DNA from: Aquatica leii
Taxonomy: Eukaryota; Arthropoda; Insecta; Coleoptera; Lampyridae
Length of the DNA stretch: 64,000 bases
NCBI GenBank assembly: GCA_035610365.1
Contig: CM069432.1
Coordinates: forward strand, 181,955,027-182,019,026
Reading direction: 5' to 3'
Shown: positions 48,853 through 61,022 of the stretch, one piece after another
Position numbering within the stretch: position 1 is the stretch's first letter
How the letters are laid out: the number at the start of each line of letters is the position of its first letter
Notes under the pieces: generated by a model
Told to the model about the DNA's origin: nothing
Seen by the model: only the letters and a program-made list of their open reading frames with translations
Database searches by the model: none
Made by a program: the position numbers and the translations under genes

Positions 48853-51447
48853 CAACATTTTTTGTGCTGACCTTTATAGTATAAACTAATTTAAAAAAAT
48901 TATTGAAGTATTAATTTTTAATAAAATTTAATAACATATGTTGATAAAACTGAAACCTGTAATGACGAAATACAATTGTTTTTCAAATTAACTTGACAAT
49001 TACATAAAATTATTACAATTTTACTTATATGAAAATAAAACCTTTATAGTTTTTAGCGATTGTAAGATATGAGCAAATTTGTTATATTTAAAAAAAAAAT
49101 TGTTAGTGCTACTCTAAACAAGAACACGGATAATGGGTGTATGTTAATAAATCTGACAAATTGACAGATGACGTTTAATCAATTAGTGATTACTATTGCC
49201 AACTTTTAGTTATAAAATTCTACTTCACTTTACCGGCCTAGGCCGGAAAAATAAATTTTCCGGACGATTATGATGCCTGTAAAATACGTCAAAACGGACA
49301 GAAGCACAAAAATATAATTTCATAATTGATAAATTGTAAGTAGTTGGGAATGAAACGTAAAAATATGGGCATTTCACAATCAGTTTGAGCAAGGCTAAAG
49401 TGACATTTTTTTTTAACTTTACGTTTTGTTTATTCAAGCGACAGCAAAACTACTTTAGCGTCACCGGCACCAAAAATAGTTTACTGCCGCTTGTTAAAAT
49501 AAACTTAAATGTTTATAAAATGCATTGTGTTTTTCAAACATTTATTTATTATTCACGATTGAATGAAAATTACATTTAAATAATTTTAGTCTTGGTTTTT
49601 TTTAATGTTCTAACTATCTAATTAGAAATGTTCCTAAGGCTATTTGAATGGATATTAAACTGATATACATATTTTACTTACATTAATTATACATATGTTT
49701 TACGAAAAAATATAATATTCTATTTGGCACCGAAGCACTTTTTGTGGCTCATGTGTAATTGTCGGACTAACTACGTTCGTCCCCTAAACAACAGATTTGT
49801 CACAAAAAGTCAGACTTTAGTGCTTTATAAAATAATCTACTATTTTAACAAACATTAGTTAGTTATTTTTGAAAAATTAATTACCAACAAAATTTTAATC
49901 TATAAAACCTGTATATAAAGATTCTTAAAAGCGCAGAGTAACGTAAAAAATGTGTAATGGCAAAACGTTTGTTTTTAAGATAGTTAATATTAAGCAAAAA
50001 TAAAACGACTGTAAGAACAATTTTCCGATTAAAAAAATACTATCCTTTATATTTATCACTGTCATAATATATAAGAATATACCTTTTAAATTCCTTCGTT
50101 TTCTGATATAAATATAAAACCAAATAATGAAGTTTGATGAGAACATTAAAGTTTCGATCCGAAAAGTCTTTCTTAAAACCGTAGCTACTTTATGATGGAT
50201 GTTTCGTTATTCTTTTCCGTTCTAACTAAATTTCCTTATTTATTTTTTGAGGTATCTTTAATTTTATTTAGTACAGATGCTTTCTCTAGTGACTTTTTAG
50301 TTTATACAATTCATCTCTCAAATAAAAAAACAACATTGATTTTTTCTAATAAGCTTAAATATATATTATTGTTAGCTTTTTCACTCTTCAGAAATGTATT
50401 TGAGGCCTCTCGCAGAATTATGATTATCTTAGTTTGCATTTACAAGACAAATTATATTCATTATTGTTTCTGTTCGGTGTAGTAGTATTCCCAATGCACT
50501 CATTTTCCATTTCAATAATACTATTTTGTATTTGCGTTATCTGAAGATATCTATTTATTGTATCTTATAATTTATCTCATATATCAGCTTAACGTGGTTG
50601 AACACTACGATTATTACGATCCCAGTGGTAAGGAAAATTATATTCAATTATGATGGGTAGTAAATACTATATTCGAATACAAGTATTGACGCATAATTAT
50701 AACATTAGACAAAGTCAGGTTATAAATGTAATGGATGGCGTCTTTTCGCAACTCGTGATATCTTTTTATACATTATTTTATTAATTTAATCCATAGATAA
50801 ATGTAATTAATATGAAGTATTTTTGAGTCTACCAATATCTTCACTATTGTCTAATAGGTTTACTACTGGAGTAAAGTTTGGAAGTATATGAAGTTTTATA
50901 TTCTATTTTAATGTACGGATTGCTTTAAGGTTTTTTCTGTTCATGAATAAAATTGATTAATTAATTCTTTTTATATAAATTGCATTTTATATAAAAACGT
51001 CATATTTATTTTAGATTTTTGTTAAACTTCTTATATTGGTTATATATTTAAAACCATTCCGAAAACTCATTTAACAATTCTTCCAATTGTTCCAAACACA
51101 AATTTTTTGAACCAGATTAAATTTGTAAAATTTCACACCGCTTTTTTAGTACTTTTGACGTATTTACACTACATCTATTCCATCTATTCTTATTTTTTCA
51201 TCGTCAAAGTTTTAATTTTTTGTACTATTTATTTTCTAGAGAAATATTGCTTGTAACATTATAATTTCACTGAAAGAAAGTCAAAAATTAGTAAAGTTTG
51301 AGTTTAAAACGTCAAGTAGAAGTTAAAACGTGTTAAGCTTTGTAGTCTTAGACTATAAACTGAATCGAAAAAGGCGCCAAAACAATAAAAGATTAAAATG
51401 GGAGACCAACAAACTATTAAGAATTAAAGTAAAAATGTAATACTTAC
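48853..51447. other. no recognised feature
   Basis: AT-rich. A 14-bp perfect palindrome CCGGCCTAGGCCGG (49233-49246) stands out by composition. No gene. Confidence 0.5.
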
Positions 51448-51517
51448 AATCACTTTCGTCCAGGTATGGACTAGCTAGTGCATATCCTGTCAGCATTACC
51501 TTCAACTCAATTGAAAT
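51448..51517 (-). CDS. candidate internal or start exon of unknown host gene
   Basis: On the minus strand a 70-base open segment is preceded by a pyrimidine-rich acceptor (TTTTCTTGTGTGTTAG) and followed by a consensus donor (GTAAGT). It encodes ISIELKVMLTGYALASPYL and a few more residues; an ATG lies eight codons in. A second minus-strand donor (GGTAAGT at about 51836) could end an upstream non-coding exon near 51837-51960. No downstream exon was recognised, and the product is unknown. It could be chance. Confidence 0.25.
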
Positions 51518-52449
51518 CTAACACACAAGAAAACATACATACGGCGTTATCACAAGTCAATCCCTTTTTTAATCCTTCGATCACTGAAAATAAGCGAATG
51601 CGCAAAGTTTCCCTCCAATTAACTTTGTAAAATCGGTAATTGTTTCTCCCAATATGATTATATTCAACCCCTCACAAGCGTAAGCGGTGTTAATTTCAGT
51701 GACGTGACATCATGCAAATTTTCCAAGATGTGCTTATAAAACACGCATAAAAAATACAAGTGGAGGTATGGAAACCTGATACAGACAATTATGAAAGAAT
51801 GAAATTAAACCACGATACAAAAAAACAAGTACTTACCCCGAACAGACCTTTACTAGAATGCAACAACCTTATAAATCATATGCACATAGGTGTCCGAAAT
51901 ACAAAACAATGAAAGCCTTGTCATGCCTTTACACCGCTAAACTATGTGCGCGTTTTCTGAACTTTGCCGAAAAAATGAATTCGTGTTATAACAATTTTGA
52001 ATTTTCATTTCATACTAAAAAATTTTTAGTATACTAAATTTTTAACATAACAAACGTTAAAGAATAATAATTTTTTAAATAATGGGTCGTAACAATAATT
52101 GAAACTTATTCAAGATACTACAACAAAGTTACAGAATTTATGTGACACTACAAAAGTAAGGTAGTGTGAATTTTCTGGGAATGTGTTTGTTTCTAATTGT
52201 TTATTTTATGTTGGTTTATATCGTTAGATTCGTCAGAAATCAAATTTGTATTACGATTCGCATCACATCCTAAAAACATGTTAAGTGCTAAAAGATGTTA
52301 TCGTAAAATTGTCTACAAAACGTAAGATAAAAGTGTTTGCTCGGCTTGCTCAGTGAGAAGGGCGTGAGTGGTACGATATTTAAAATTCCTAAATTTTTGA
52401 TGTCAAAAAAAAGACATAAAAGAAAATCAAACAAATACTAAATTGGCAG
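51518..52449. other. non-coding, possibly regulatory
   Basis: About 51690-51720 contains TGACGTGACATCATGCAAAT, a CRE-like site next to an octamer, in a less AT-rich patch. No further structure was identified. Confidence 0.3.
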
Positions 52450-52463
52450 TAGTGATGGCCAAA

Positions 52464-52570
52464 CGTCTTGGTCTTGCACTAGTTAGTCTTGCCCTTGGTC
52501 TTGTATTGATATCCTTAATCTCGGTCTTGTTCTTGGTCTTGAATATAGAGTTTTGGTCTTGTTCTTAGTT
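52464..52570 (+). repeat. hAT subterminal GGTCTTG repeats
   Basis: Five copies of GGTCTTG lie within about 105 bases just inside the left terminus, with further diverged copies. A related TCTTGGTCTTAC is next to the right terminus. These are probable transposase-binding sites. Confidence 0.75.
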
Positions 52571-53292
52571 TTCACAATGAAAGTCAATTTTTTTTAATGG
52601 AAATTTGATTAATAACGAAGGATTAAGTTGCTTTAATAAAAAGTAAAAAATGCTGTCTCACCCAAATAAATTATAATAGACACGACATGTTTTGGCTTTT
52701 TTAATATTTAAACCATTTACAAGTACAACTGCATCTGTATATGGCTTAAATATTAGAAACGTGGAAACATGTATTGCTTATATATGTTATTATTAAAAAT
52801 GAATGTGGATTAGACAGAATTTTTTACTTTTCATTAATCTACTAAACCTGCAATAAGATACAGAATATTAAGTTACTTTATTTTTAATGTTATACATGTC
52901 AACGATCTAACAAGATTTAATTTAATTTTATACTCAATAAACTATCAAAATACAAATATATAAGCAAATCTTAATTAATTTCAATTCTTAATTTTGAAAG
53001 ACCTTAAAATTATACAGCTCAACCAAAATTTCGTGTCAGGGCGGAGTCAATTCGCACTGGCAAAGTTAAGAATGCAAGAGAAGGAGTTATTGTAGTCAAG
53101 CTGTTGTGGCGTACACTTGAAATTCTACACCTGTTTATTTGCGTTGGTAGTTTTTGTTTTGCGTTATTTGTTTTGATTTTCGAAAGGATATAATAGTTCT
53201 TTTCAGAACTCCATAGATTGGATTGAGTTCATCTTAGGTAGATAATGATAAAATTGTGTACGTATTTATTTAATTAAGTTTTTTCTGCAGAA

Positions 53293-54711
53293 ATGGATTT
53301 TAAAAGTAAATTGGACGGACGTGCTATTAACAGCCAAAGCCGGGAAATAATTGATAACGTGTTGGCGTTTATGAAGCTACGGCAGGAGAAGTAAGAATTC
53401 CTGTTCATTGTATTAAAGAACGTGTTGCAGCAGCCACAGGGATTTCTGAAAGGTCTGTTTACAGAATTGCATCCGAAAAGAAAAAAATCGATGCAGGTAC
53501 AAATAATAATTCTTTATAAATATAGATTAATACAAACATTTTTTACATTTTCAGGTGAAAGTTCCAAATTTTCGTCTCCCAGAAAAACCATTATTAAAAA
53601 GAAAAGCAAACAAGAAATTGCTGATTTCGACAAGGGCATATTAAAACGAGTAATTCATAACTTCCACATGACGGATGGTACAGTAACGTCGCTTAAAACT
53701 ATTTTATTAAAATTTAAAGATGCCGTTGAATTCGAAGGCGGTCGGGAAACTTTACGTAAGATTATTCACGACATTGGATTTCGATGGAGAAAAACTAAAT
53801 CTAATCGTCAAATATTAATGGAAAAAACCGACATCCAAAGATTAACGGTAAACTATTTAAGGTCAATAAAAAACTACCGAGAAGAAGGCCGTCCCATTAT
53901 ATTTATGGACTAAACATATATTCACGCCTCGCACACAACTGCGCAAAGTTGGAGCGATGATACTACTACGGGTTTGAAGCAACCGGTGGCAAAAGGACGA
54001 CGATTAATTATTGTACATGCTGGTGGAGAAAATAGATTTATCAAAGGAGCATCGTTAATTATTAAGTCTGGGTTAAAAACTGGCGACTACCACAATGAGA
54101 TGAATTTTCATAATTACTGTAAGTGGTTAGAGGGTAAATTACTACCAAATCTACCAGCACATAGTGTTATTGTCATTGACAATGCACCTTATCACAATGT
54201 CCAAGTTGACAGGGCACCATCGTCAAATTCCAGAAAGGAAACGATGAAACAATGGCTGGAAACGAGAAATATTCTTATCAACACGAAAATGTTAAAATCA
54301 GATTTGTACCAATTAATTAAAGACAATAAGCCAAAATACGTACGCTATGCAATTGATGAAATTGCATTAAAACAAGATCACAACATTTTAAGATTGCTTC
54401 CTTATCATCCGGATCTTAATCCAATAGAACTTGTGTGGGCATCACTTAAACAATTCGTTGCACAAAAAAATGTAAACTTTAATTTAACAAACGTTGTAAA
54501 TTTATGTGAAGAATTCTTTAATAGTTTTTCACAAGAAGAATGGCAACGACGTTGTGCTCATTCTAAAAAGTGTGAAGAGGATTTTTTAAGTAGAGAAGCA
54601 GTAATCGAAGCGGTCAGTGAGCAAATAATTGTGAGTGTAACAAATACAGATTCGGGTGACGATTGGGAAGATGAATCTGAAAGTGAATTATCAGGAATTG
54701 AAGAACTATGA
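53293..54711 (+). pseudogene. DD82E transposase, frameshift and one stop
   Basis: Exon 1 starts at ATG 53293 (MDFKSKLDGRAINSQSREII). A small indel near 53375 shifts the frame into a helix-turn-helix block with RVAAATGISERSVYRI. A 58-bp intron (53497-53554) restores to GESSKFSSPRK. The catalytic domain follows: first Asp in RPIIFMD, second in VIVIDNAPYHN, Glu in DLNPIELVW, with 82 residues between the last two by direct count. TAA at 53911-53913 directly follows the first catalytic Asp; it replaces the glutamate expected from relatives, and the same frame continues open to 54711. The C-terminus is acidic (SGDDWEDESESELSG). The spacing corresponds to the group called Sailor. This copy is inactive as read. 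Confidence 0.9.
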
Positions 54712-55062
54712 TAAAATTATTTACATTTTTATGTTTGTGTTTTTAATATTGTTAATCTACTAAATTTGTAATTTACTTAATAAAGATAAGTTAAACCATT
54801 GAATAATAAATGTAAGAAGAAATGCAACTTAAGGGGCGATATCGTATCGACTGTTTGGATCGAGATGTAGGGGTCGCCACGTTTGTATTGGATCGAGATT
54901 TTTCAGTTCTTGCGTGTCTGTCGACTTGTAAACTTCGGTATTGAATTGAAAGTTTTTCTAAGGTTAACATTGCGATACGATTTTTAAAATTCTGGTAGTA
55001 GTAATGTTTGTTTGAACTTTTGTTTAGTTTAAGTGTAAATATATTTTTGATTTATTTTTAAA

Positions 55063-55337
55063 ATGGGAAAAGTTACAAATCAGGGTTGTGTTTATATTAA
55101 TTGTGAAAATAATAATATCGAAAACAAAGGTACTAGTTTTCTTAAGTTTTTTATTAGTGATAAAGTGCGTGCTAAATAATGTTAGAAAAACTGTGGAAAT
55201 ATAAACATTGCCACAATGGACTTGGAAGATTTAAAACAAAAGAAGATTTGTGAGAAGCATCTTCGGAGATAATGTATAACAACAAAAGGAAATTTTAAAC
55301 ACACTGCAGTTCTTGTTCTACACCTTCAATCAGGTAA
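55063..55337 (+). pseudogene. THAP-domain fragment
   Basis: Starting at an ATG (MGKVTNQGCVYINCENN), the frame shows the C-x-C pair and later KICEKHLRR, giving the C2-C-H zinc-binding spacing of a THAP DNA-binding domain. TKGNFKHTAV follows at the place where the domain ends, then a GTAAAT donor-like site. Internal stops (after VRAK and after LRR) disable it. THAP domains head P-element and Kolobok-type transposases, so it probably derives from such an element inserted into the DD82E copy. A TTAA followed by GGGGCG at about 54828 could be the Kolobok-type left end, but no matching right end was found. Confidence 0.6.
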
Positions 55338-57129
55338 ATATTAAAAAAAATTTTTTTTTACCAAACGTTTAAAAATGGTTTAAATTAGCATCGGAGAATC
55401 TCCTTGTCGGGATTCTTCTGCTTCTTCTTGTTGCACTTAATTGTACAATAACTTAAAATAATTACTGTAAAGCAGTGGCTGATATCGCTATTATTATCCA
55501 CGATCAATGATCGCAATCATGGTATTTAGAATTAATTAGTAATCGACTGTTGCTAAAAAGTCGCTCGTGTAAAGTTAGTCATAAATCTAGCCATACACAT
55601 TCGATTTTCGTTTTCCGGGATACAATAACGTTTGGAGTATTGAAAATCAACATATCTAAGTATTTTTTAATATTGTTTCTAAACCATAAATTAATTAAAA
55701 TTTGTTCATATTTAGATTTAAAAAAAATATTTACAAAAATTCACAGAAAATAGATACTACTGTGATGTTTTTTTTTCGACATGACGTGCTATTTGAATTC
55801 TGATGCAAACTTACGAACAAATAGTTTAAAGCATTAATAAACAACATATTAAAAAATAAGTGTCGTTCTTTCGTAAATTAAATGTTTCTATTTGAAATTG
55901 TCCCTGAAAAGATTGTTGAGTAATTAGTCATAACTCATGTTGATATTGCCTCAAACATAAGATTTATGTATTAAAAATAAATTTGCAATTCTTTTCAAAT
56001 ACGTATTGTCATTTGTAGTTAATGCTCATTGTTTTTAACTTCCTGTGTTTTTATGATTTACCTTGGTGTTTATATAAAGATATGTTTTTCCCAAAATGCT
56101 GAATGTGTGAAAATTCTTACGAGGAAAAGAGCAAAGGGGTTAATTTACCTACTTACACAAAATTTTACGATTTTCCGTGAACTACCTGCATACTTAAAGT
56201 TTATTATCCATTTATTAAAGTAAATATTATAGGTAAAATCGTGTTATATTAGTCTTATTTGTTTATGCGATAATTAAAAGTATTAATTTCTTTTCCACAA
56301 GCGCAATTGTTATTTTATAAGCGATCAATGATTGCGATCGTTATTGTACAGACGCTCGATATCGCGATCATTATTTTGCATAATGATCGATTCATCGTAA
56401 TTGCATAATCGTTCTGGTCATTGCTTTAAATGTTTTTTGTTGATGTTGGCATATGTCGAATAAAAATATCGTTTTTGTTAATGTTAGGGCCGCATTTCTT
56501 TAGCACTTTGTCTAATAAATACTTAGTTCTTTAAAAAATAAAAAAAATTATAAACAAAATTCTTTTATGTTTATTTTAGCATGCTGAAAGCACTTCAATA
56601 CAAATCCAACAATACATAAAATATTTTTCCAATTGTTTAAAAAAAATCGCAAAAACTTTGAAAATACTAATACTAATTGCATTTTTAAAACTTTATTTTA
56701 AAAATACTAACAACTTAATTTTTTTTTACTTTTTGGGCTTATTTAGTATAATTTTTTACAGAAGCTGTAATTGTTGATATGAACATCCACCTAAGATACT
56801 CCAAATGTAGTAGGTTCTCAAACATGGAAGAAAACGTCGATTGTTATTTATCGATGACGATCGTGAAAACGAATAAATATATTCTTTCTACAGCTCCAGT
56901 ACACTAAACGAAGGTATAAGTAGACAAGCAATAATAAGCAATTTTTTTAATATATGTTTTATAGTTGAAGATACGTCCTATAATATTTTGAAGATACTGG
57001 AACGACCACAGTGTGTTCTCAAATTCGTCAAGCCGTTAAGTTTTGACTAAACTACGCAACAAATGGATTCTCCGTCAAAAATCCATTTAAAGGATGAATT
57101 GCTCAATTATTCTTTCAGAAATTTAACAT
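55338..57129. other. interior of the DD82E element, nothing recognised
   Basis: AT-rich. GATCAATGAT-GC-ATC motifs recur at about 55502 and 56323, suggesting a degenerate repeat. No coding segment. Confidence 0.4.
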
Positions 57130-58230
57130 TGATTTTAATTTAAAATTATTTAAATTACCAGTCCACTAATAACAAATTTGTTTACATATGTTTCGAGCTT
57201 TAAAATAATGATGCTCATCTTCAGAAAAGTCTATAAAAAATATTTACAACTTTTTTAAATACAAAAAATGTCATCAACATATCTTTTCCAAAATATTATT
57301 TTTTGTAAGAAAATTTGGTGTTCAGAAATATATTTACTTTCTAAATTGTTTAAGAAGATTTCAGTAAAAACAAGTGATAAATTTGATAATAAATTTTTTA
57401 AACAAAATCTAGGTCTTTCAATGGGTTCTCCTTTATCACTTTTCTCAATTTTTTTAAGAAATTAACTAAAGGTAACGATTTCAAGATTTCTTTTTCAAAT
57501 GAAATATTTATTTAATTTTTAAGCTACTTAAAGGTAGTAAAAATAAAGCTATTTAAGTTGTATAGTTGTTTCTGAAAGGTGGTTTACGGTTCCTTTAGAA
57601 CTTTTTTAAAGCTTTGCTAGTACCACAAAGAGCTGTATAAGCCCGATTTTAATGCATTAAAGGAGCTACCTAACATCAACATAACTACGGAATTTTTAGC
57701 TACTTAAACGCTTCATGGAAGCTTCAGTTTTTTCACAAGCCACTCAAAAGTGTTCTAAACAGTAACTTTAAAAGCTAAAATAGTTATAAAAAAGCCGGTT
57801 TTAGCTGCAATTTGCTCACTGGGAAATTCTTGAATTACTAGAGTTTATTTATATTAAAATATCAAATACAAATTTTTTGTTGAACGAGCAAACCAATTTC
57901 AATTATGATTTTAAACTTAATTTTTTTTAGATTTGTTTCTAAATTGCACCATCTTCCTTTTTTAAAATAATTAACATTTAACATTTTGTAAAACTTACAT
58001 TTTTTTAATTATCTAGTTACAAATTTTCAGATTTGAGATTGTTCGAAAAAATGTAAGTTAAAAAACTTTTTGTAATCTTAACTTTTTATAAGTTGTAAAT
58101 ATTTTTACTTTTTTGAAGATGAGCTTCATTATTTTAAAGCTCGAAGCATATGTAAAATAGTATATACATTTTGAAAGTTAACGAATTTATTATTGGTGGA
58201 CTGGTAATTTGAATAATTTTAAAAATTGAC
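57130..58230 (+). mobile_element. Penelope-like element fragment between inverted repeats
   Basis: Between two inverted repeats of about 100 bases (57130-57250 and 58085-58230) is a plus-strand frame (57268-57465). It contains FDNKFFKQNLGLSMGSPLS, the reverse transcriptase motif of Penelope-like elements (x-F/Y-x-Q-x-x-G-x-x-M-G-S-P-L-S). The frame ends shortly after it. The repeats share GAAGATGAGC, TTATTTTAAAGCTCGAA, and ATTACCAGTCCAC. The GATGAGC...GCTCGAAAC arrangement resembles a hammerhead-ribozyme core, which Penelope-like terminal repeats are known to carry. The rest of the reverse transcriptase and the GIY-YIG nuclease are missing. Confidence 0.6.
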
Positions 58231-59002
58231 GAATAATAACAATAAACTCCCATAACAATTTTCTTTTAATTTAATTTGCATTGTTTTAGTTATATCTATG
58301 TTTTTGATTTATATTTTACAAACATAAATAAATATTTGAATATACATATTTTTTTGTTTTCTTAAATATAAAGCATGATATTGTTTAAGTTTATTTGACA
58401 TTGAGTTGTGTCGTAACAATACAAGCTATTGTTTACGATATTAACCTGTTTTGAACAGGTAAACGGTAAAGTAAACACAAATGTAAGAAAAGGTTCTAAC
58501 TGGTACTTCATAACAAATAAGTAAGTTCGCAAAATAAAAACCACGATTTTGCAGATGGCAGCAGGTCTTAGTCTATTAATTTATGAAAAGAGGGGGTACA
58601 GACGGGTAAAAAAAAGAGAAACAAGAGAGATAAAACTACAGTACGATTTTTAACAAACTATTTGCGCCTCTTCTTAAATTATTACTCAATGGTTAAACGA
58701 ATTATCTTATTTATTCTATGCACGTGTACATTGCATTTCGTGCTTAAAATGCATCTTTGTTTATCCGAATGCGTTCTTCCTCTGCGCAGTTAAGTACCGC
58801 CCTGACACGAAATCTTGGTTGAGCTGTATATATCTACATTTTTTATTGAATCGCTAAGTTTAAATTGTCATAAACTTATAATATACACACCAATAATTTT
58901 TCAAAATTCTAAACAAAAAAGATACATATAATAAAAATAATAGTATGACATACGTACAAAAAAATAATATAGGTATATAAAAAATAATGCTATTGTTTTG
59001 GT

Positions 59003-59693
59003 TCAATTATTAATGCATAGTAACCACCGTGCTGATTCGTTGTTCAATCCGTTGCGGTGCTTGCGAATCACCAAGGCTGCCTTTGAAAATAATCTTTCCA
59101 CAGAAACAGACGTTGCCGAAATGGACAAAAGATCCTGAGCCATTTTTGCTAAAATCGTGTATTGTGTTTGATGAGTGATCCACCACTGTAAAATGTCCTC
59201 TGAGTTTACAGCCCTAGGCTGATTCATGTAGTCATCTACCTCCTTACTGATTCTTTCTCTCTGAAAGCAGGTGGAGTTGCAGTTGATGTGTACAATTTAT
59301 TAAAATCCATTACATCGTCATCACCGCTTTGGCAGTCATGCTCCTTATCTGTATACGATTCCTTCAATGCGGTTTTTTCTTTTTATTCTTATATTGCTCA
59401 TAAATTTCTTCAAAATGTTTGTTTCAAGTTTTATTTTGGTTCCCCACGTTGCCAAGTTAAAAGTCTTCGTTTTGTGTTGGGGGTCTAGCAGAAGTGTCGC
59501 ACAATAATTTTTTGGTAATAAACTTTTTCTAATAGCCACCAATCTCTTTCAGAGATATTAAATTCGCTTAAATCTGCAACACTACTACACAGTGTAATTA
59601 CACCACCTTTCAATTTTAGCGCAATACCAAGCATGCCATGCGTTGAGTACCAAGATAAGACTGTAAGACCAAGACCGATTTTGGCCATCACTA
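59003..59693 (-). pseudogene. BED-type hAT transposase, decayed
   Basis: On the minus strand the relic begins at the right terminus. Blocks are LSEFNISERDWWLLEKV (about 59570-59520), LLLDPQHKTKTFNL (about 59490-59440), and, after several stops, a C-terminal dimerisation block with MAQDLLSISATSVSVERLFS, RKHRNGLNNESA (59150-59020). These are the usual mid and C-terminal landmarks of hAT transposases. The BED finger and most of the catalytic region are deleted. It belongs to the 52450-59693 element. Confidence 0.8.
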
Positions 59694-59817
59694 ATTGATA
59701 GAACGTCAAAAAAGGTCACGACTTTTAACAGCTTCTAGATCCTTTTTCAAAAAAATATTGCTTAAAACATGAATTTAACAAAACCGTACAATACGATATG
59801 GAGTACATTGACTCTGT

Positions 59818-60200
59818 CTGTTACTTCTCGCTTAAATTCATTTTTACGCTGATACTTATAAAATTTTAACAACCCCCACTGTAAGCAAAACTATGACGTA
59901 TGAGTTTTTAAAAGAACGAAACTCTAAAATATGACGTAATTTTCTCACAACTAAAGTAAAAGCATTCCTTAAAAAGAGAATTTTAAAGTTTAAAGATTTT
60001 CTACAAAGTTTAAAATGTACTATAAATGTTTACTTTACTATAAAACAACTAGTCATGTTAAAAAAAAATTGATTACAAGATGAAATAAAATCGTTATAAA
60101 TCTAAATTTGTTAACGATTTAGAAAATCGCATTATAAAAGACAACATAACAAAAATTTTAAATATTTTTTTATTAAAACAAATACAAAACACCGCGACTT
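59818..60200 (+). repeat. dispersed direct repeat, unit 1
   Basis: It shares AACAACCCCCACTGTAAGCA, GACGTAATTTTCTCACAACT, AAATCTAAATTTGTTAACGA and ATTATAAAAG-AACATAAC in the same order with 61023-61560. The right unit carries extra sequence in the middle. Confidence 0.8.
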
Positions 60201-61022
60201 ACCATGAAGAATTAACGACACAAATCTAAAAATTATACTTGAACAAAACAACAACAAAAAAATACACGGCGAACAGATGTAAAAGAAAGCCTTCGGTTAC
60301 AACAAAAATTTATTAAAAAAACAGAATTTGACGTGAGTGAAATAAATAAAATACAACAAAAAAAATGCAATAATAATAAAAAATAAAATAAAATCACTTT
60401 TTGATCGGTTGAATAAAACTAGGAATAATATTAAAACTTAAACATCAACTAATTATATTAAAAATGAAGAAAAAAAAACATCGAGTTAATATAACAAAAA
60501 AAATTAGTTAATTAAAAATTTGCAAAGGCCCTGCATAACGCAAATTACGGTTAACTATAATTAAATTGTAAACTACAGGTTTATATAATTTTCATTCCTA
60601 CTTGAATTAAGCCTAATGCGTTTCAAAGTTATTATAATAAAAAGGTTAATTATTTGAGTTATGTACATAAACAAAAATGAAAAGTTATATTACAACATAA
60701 ATTAGTTTTTTAAAGCTTTTTCGTAACACATACAATTAACGGTAAATGATAAATATGTATCTTGATTTAATTCGGGACGTTTGGTGATGGACTTTGAAGG
60801 TGACGTCAATATAGCGGGCGGTAAAGGTTACAGGTTGTAGAAAGAGAAACTTTCGAGTGGTAATTGTCGATCGGTGGTTAAAACATGTAATTATTTTTTT
60901 TTTAAATTATGGTGATACAATGGCTGAGTTATTCACTAAAACGACACAAAAGAAGAAAAAATTGCTTAAAACATATCAGTATTAAACGTAATACCGGTAC
61001 AGGTAGTAAAGATTTACTTATA

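Larger units (their letters stand above)
53015..58826 (+). mobile_element. DD82E (Sailor-like) Tc1/mariner-group transposon, nested
   Basis: The terminal inverted repeats are 30 bp with one mismatch: CAGCTCAACCAAAATTTCGT... at 53015 and its complement ending at 58826. TATA adjoins both ends (TA target duplication). The transposase gene starts about 280 bases inside the left end. The 4.1 kb downstream of the gene contains later insertions: a THAP-domain fragment near 55.1 kb and a Penelope-like unit near 57.1-58.2 kb. The element lies inside the 52450-59693 hAT and is therefore younger than it. Confidence 0.88.
52450..59693 (-). mobile_element. hAT element, interrupted by a nested transposon
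   Basis: The left end is TAGTGATGGCCAAACG; the right end is its complement, with 14 identical terminal bases and a shared TCTTGGTCTT a few bases further in. The flanking 8-bp sequences ATTGGCAG (52442-52449) and ATTGATAG (59694-59701) match at six of eight positions, consistent with an aged hAT target duplication. About 1.4 kb belongs to the hAT itself (52450-53014 and 58827-59693); the rest is the later DD82E insertion. It carries a decayed transposase on the minus strand. Confidence 0.8.

Noticed and set aside
49233..49246. CCGGCCTAGGCCGG palindrome
   Set aside because: Perfect, but only 14 bases and isolated; no partner or element boundary could be tied to it.
54828..54850. Kolobok element start (TTAA followed by GGGGCG) before the THAP fragment
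   Set aside because: No matching right terminus and no second TTAA at a suitable place; kept only as a possibility in the THAP entry.
55550..56223. Short ORFs in the DD82E interior
   Set aside because: Hydrophobic or low-complexity translations typical of random AT-rich sequence; some lack an ATG start.
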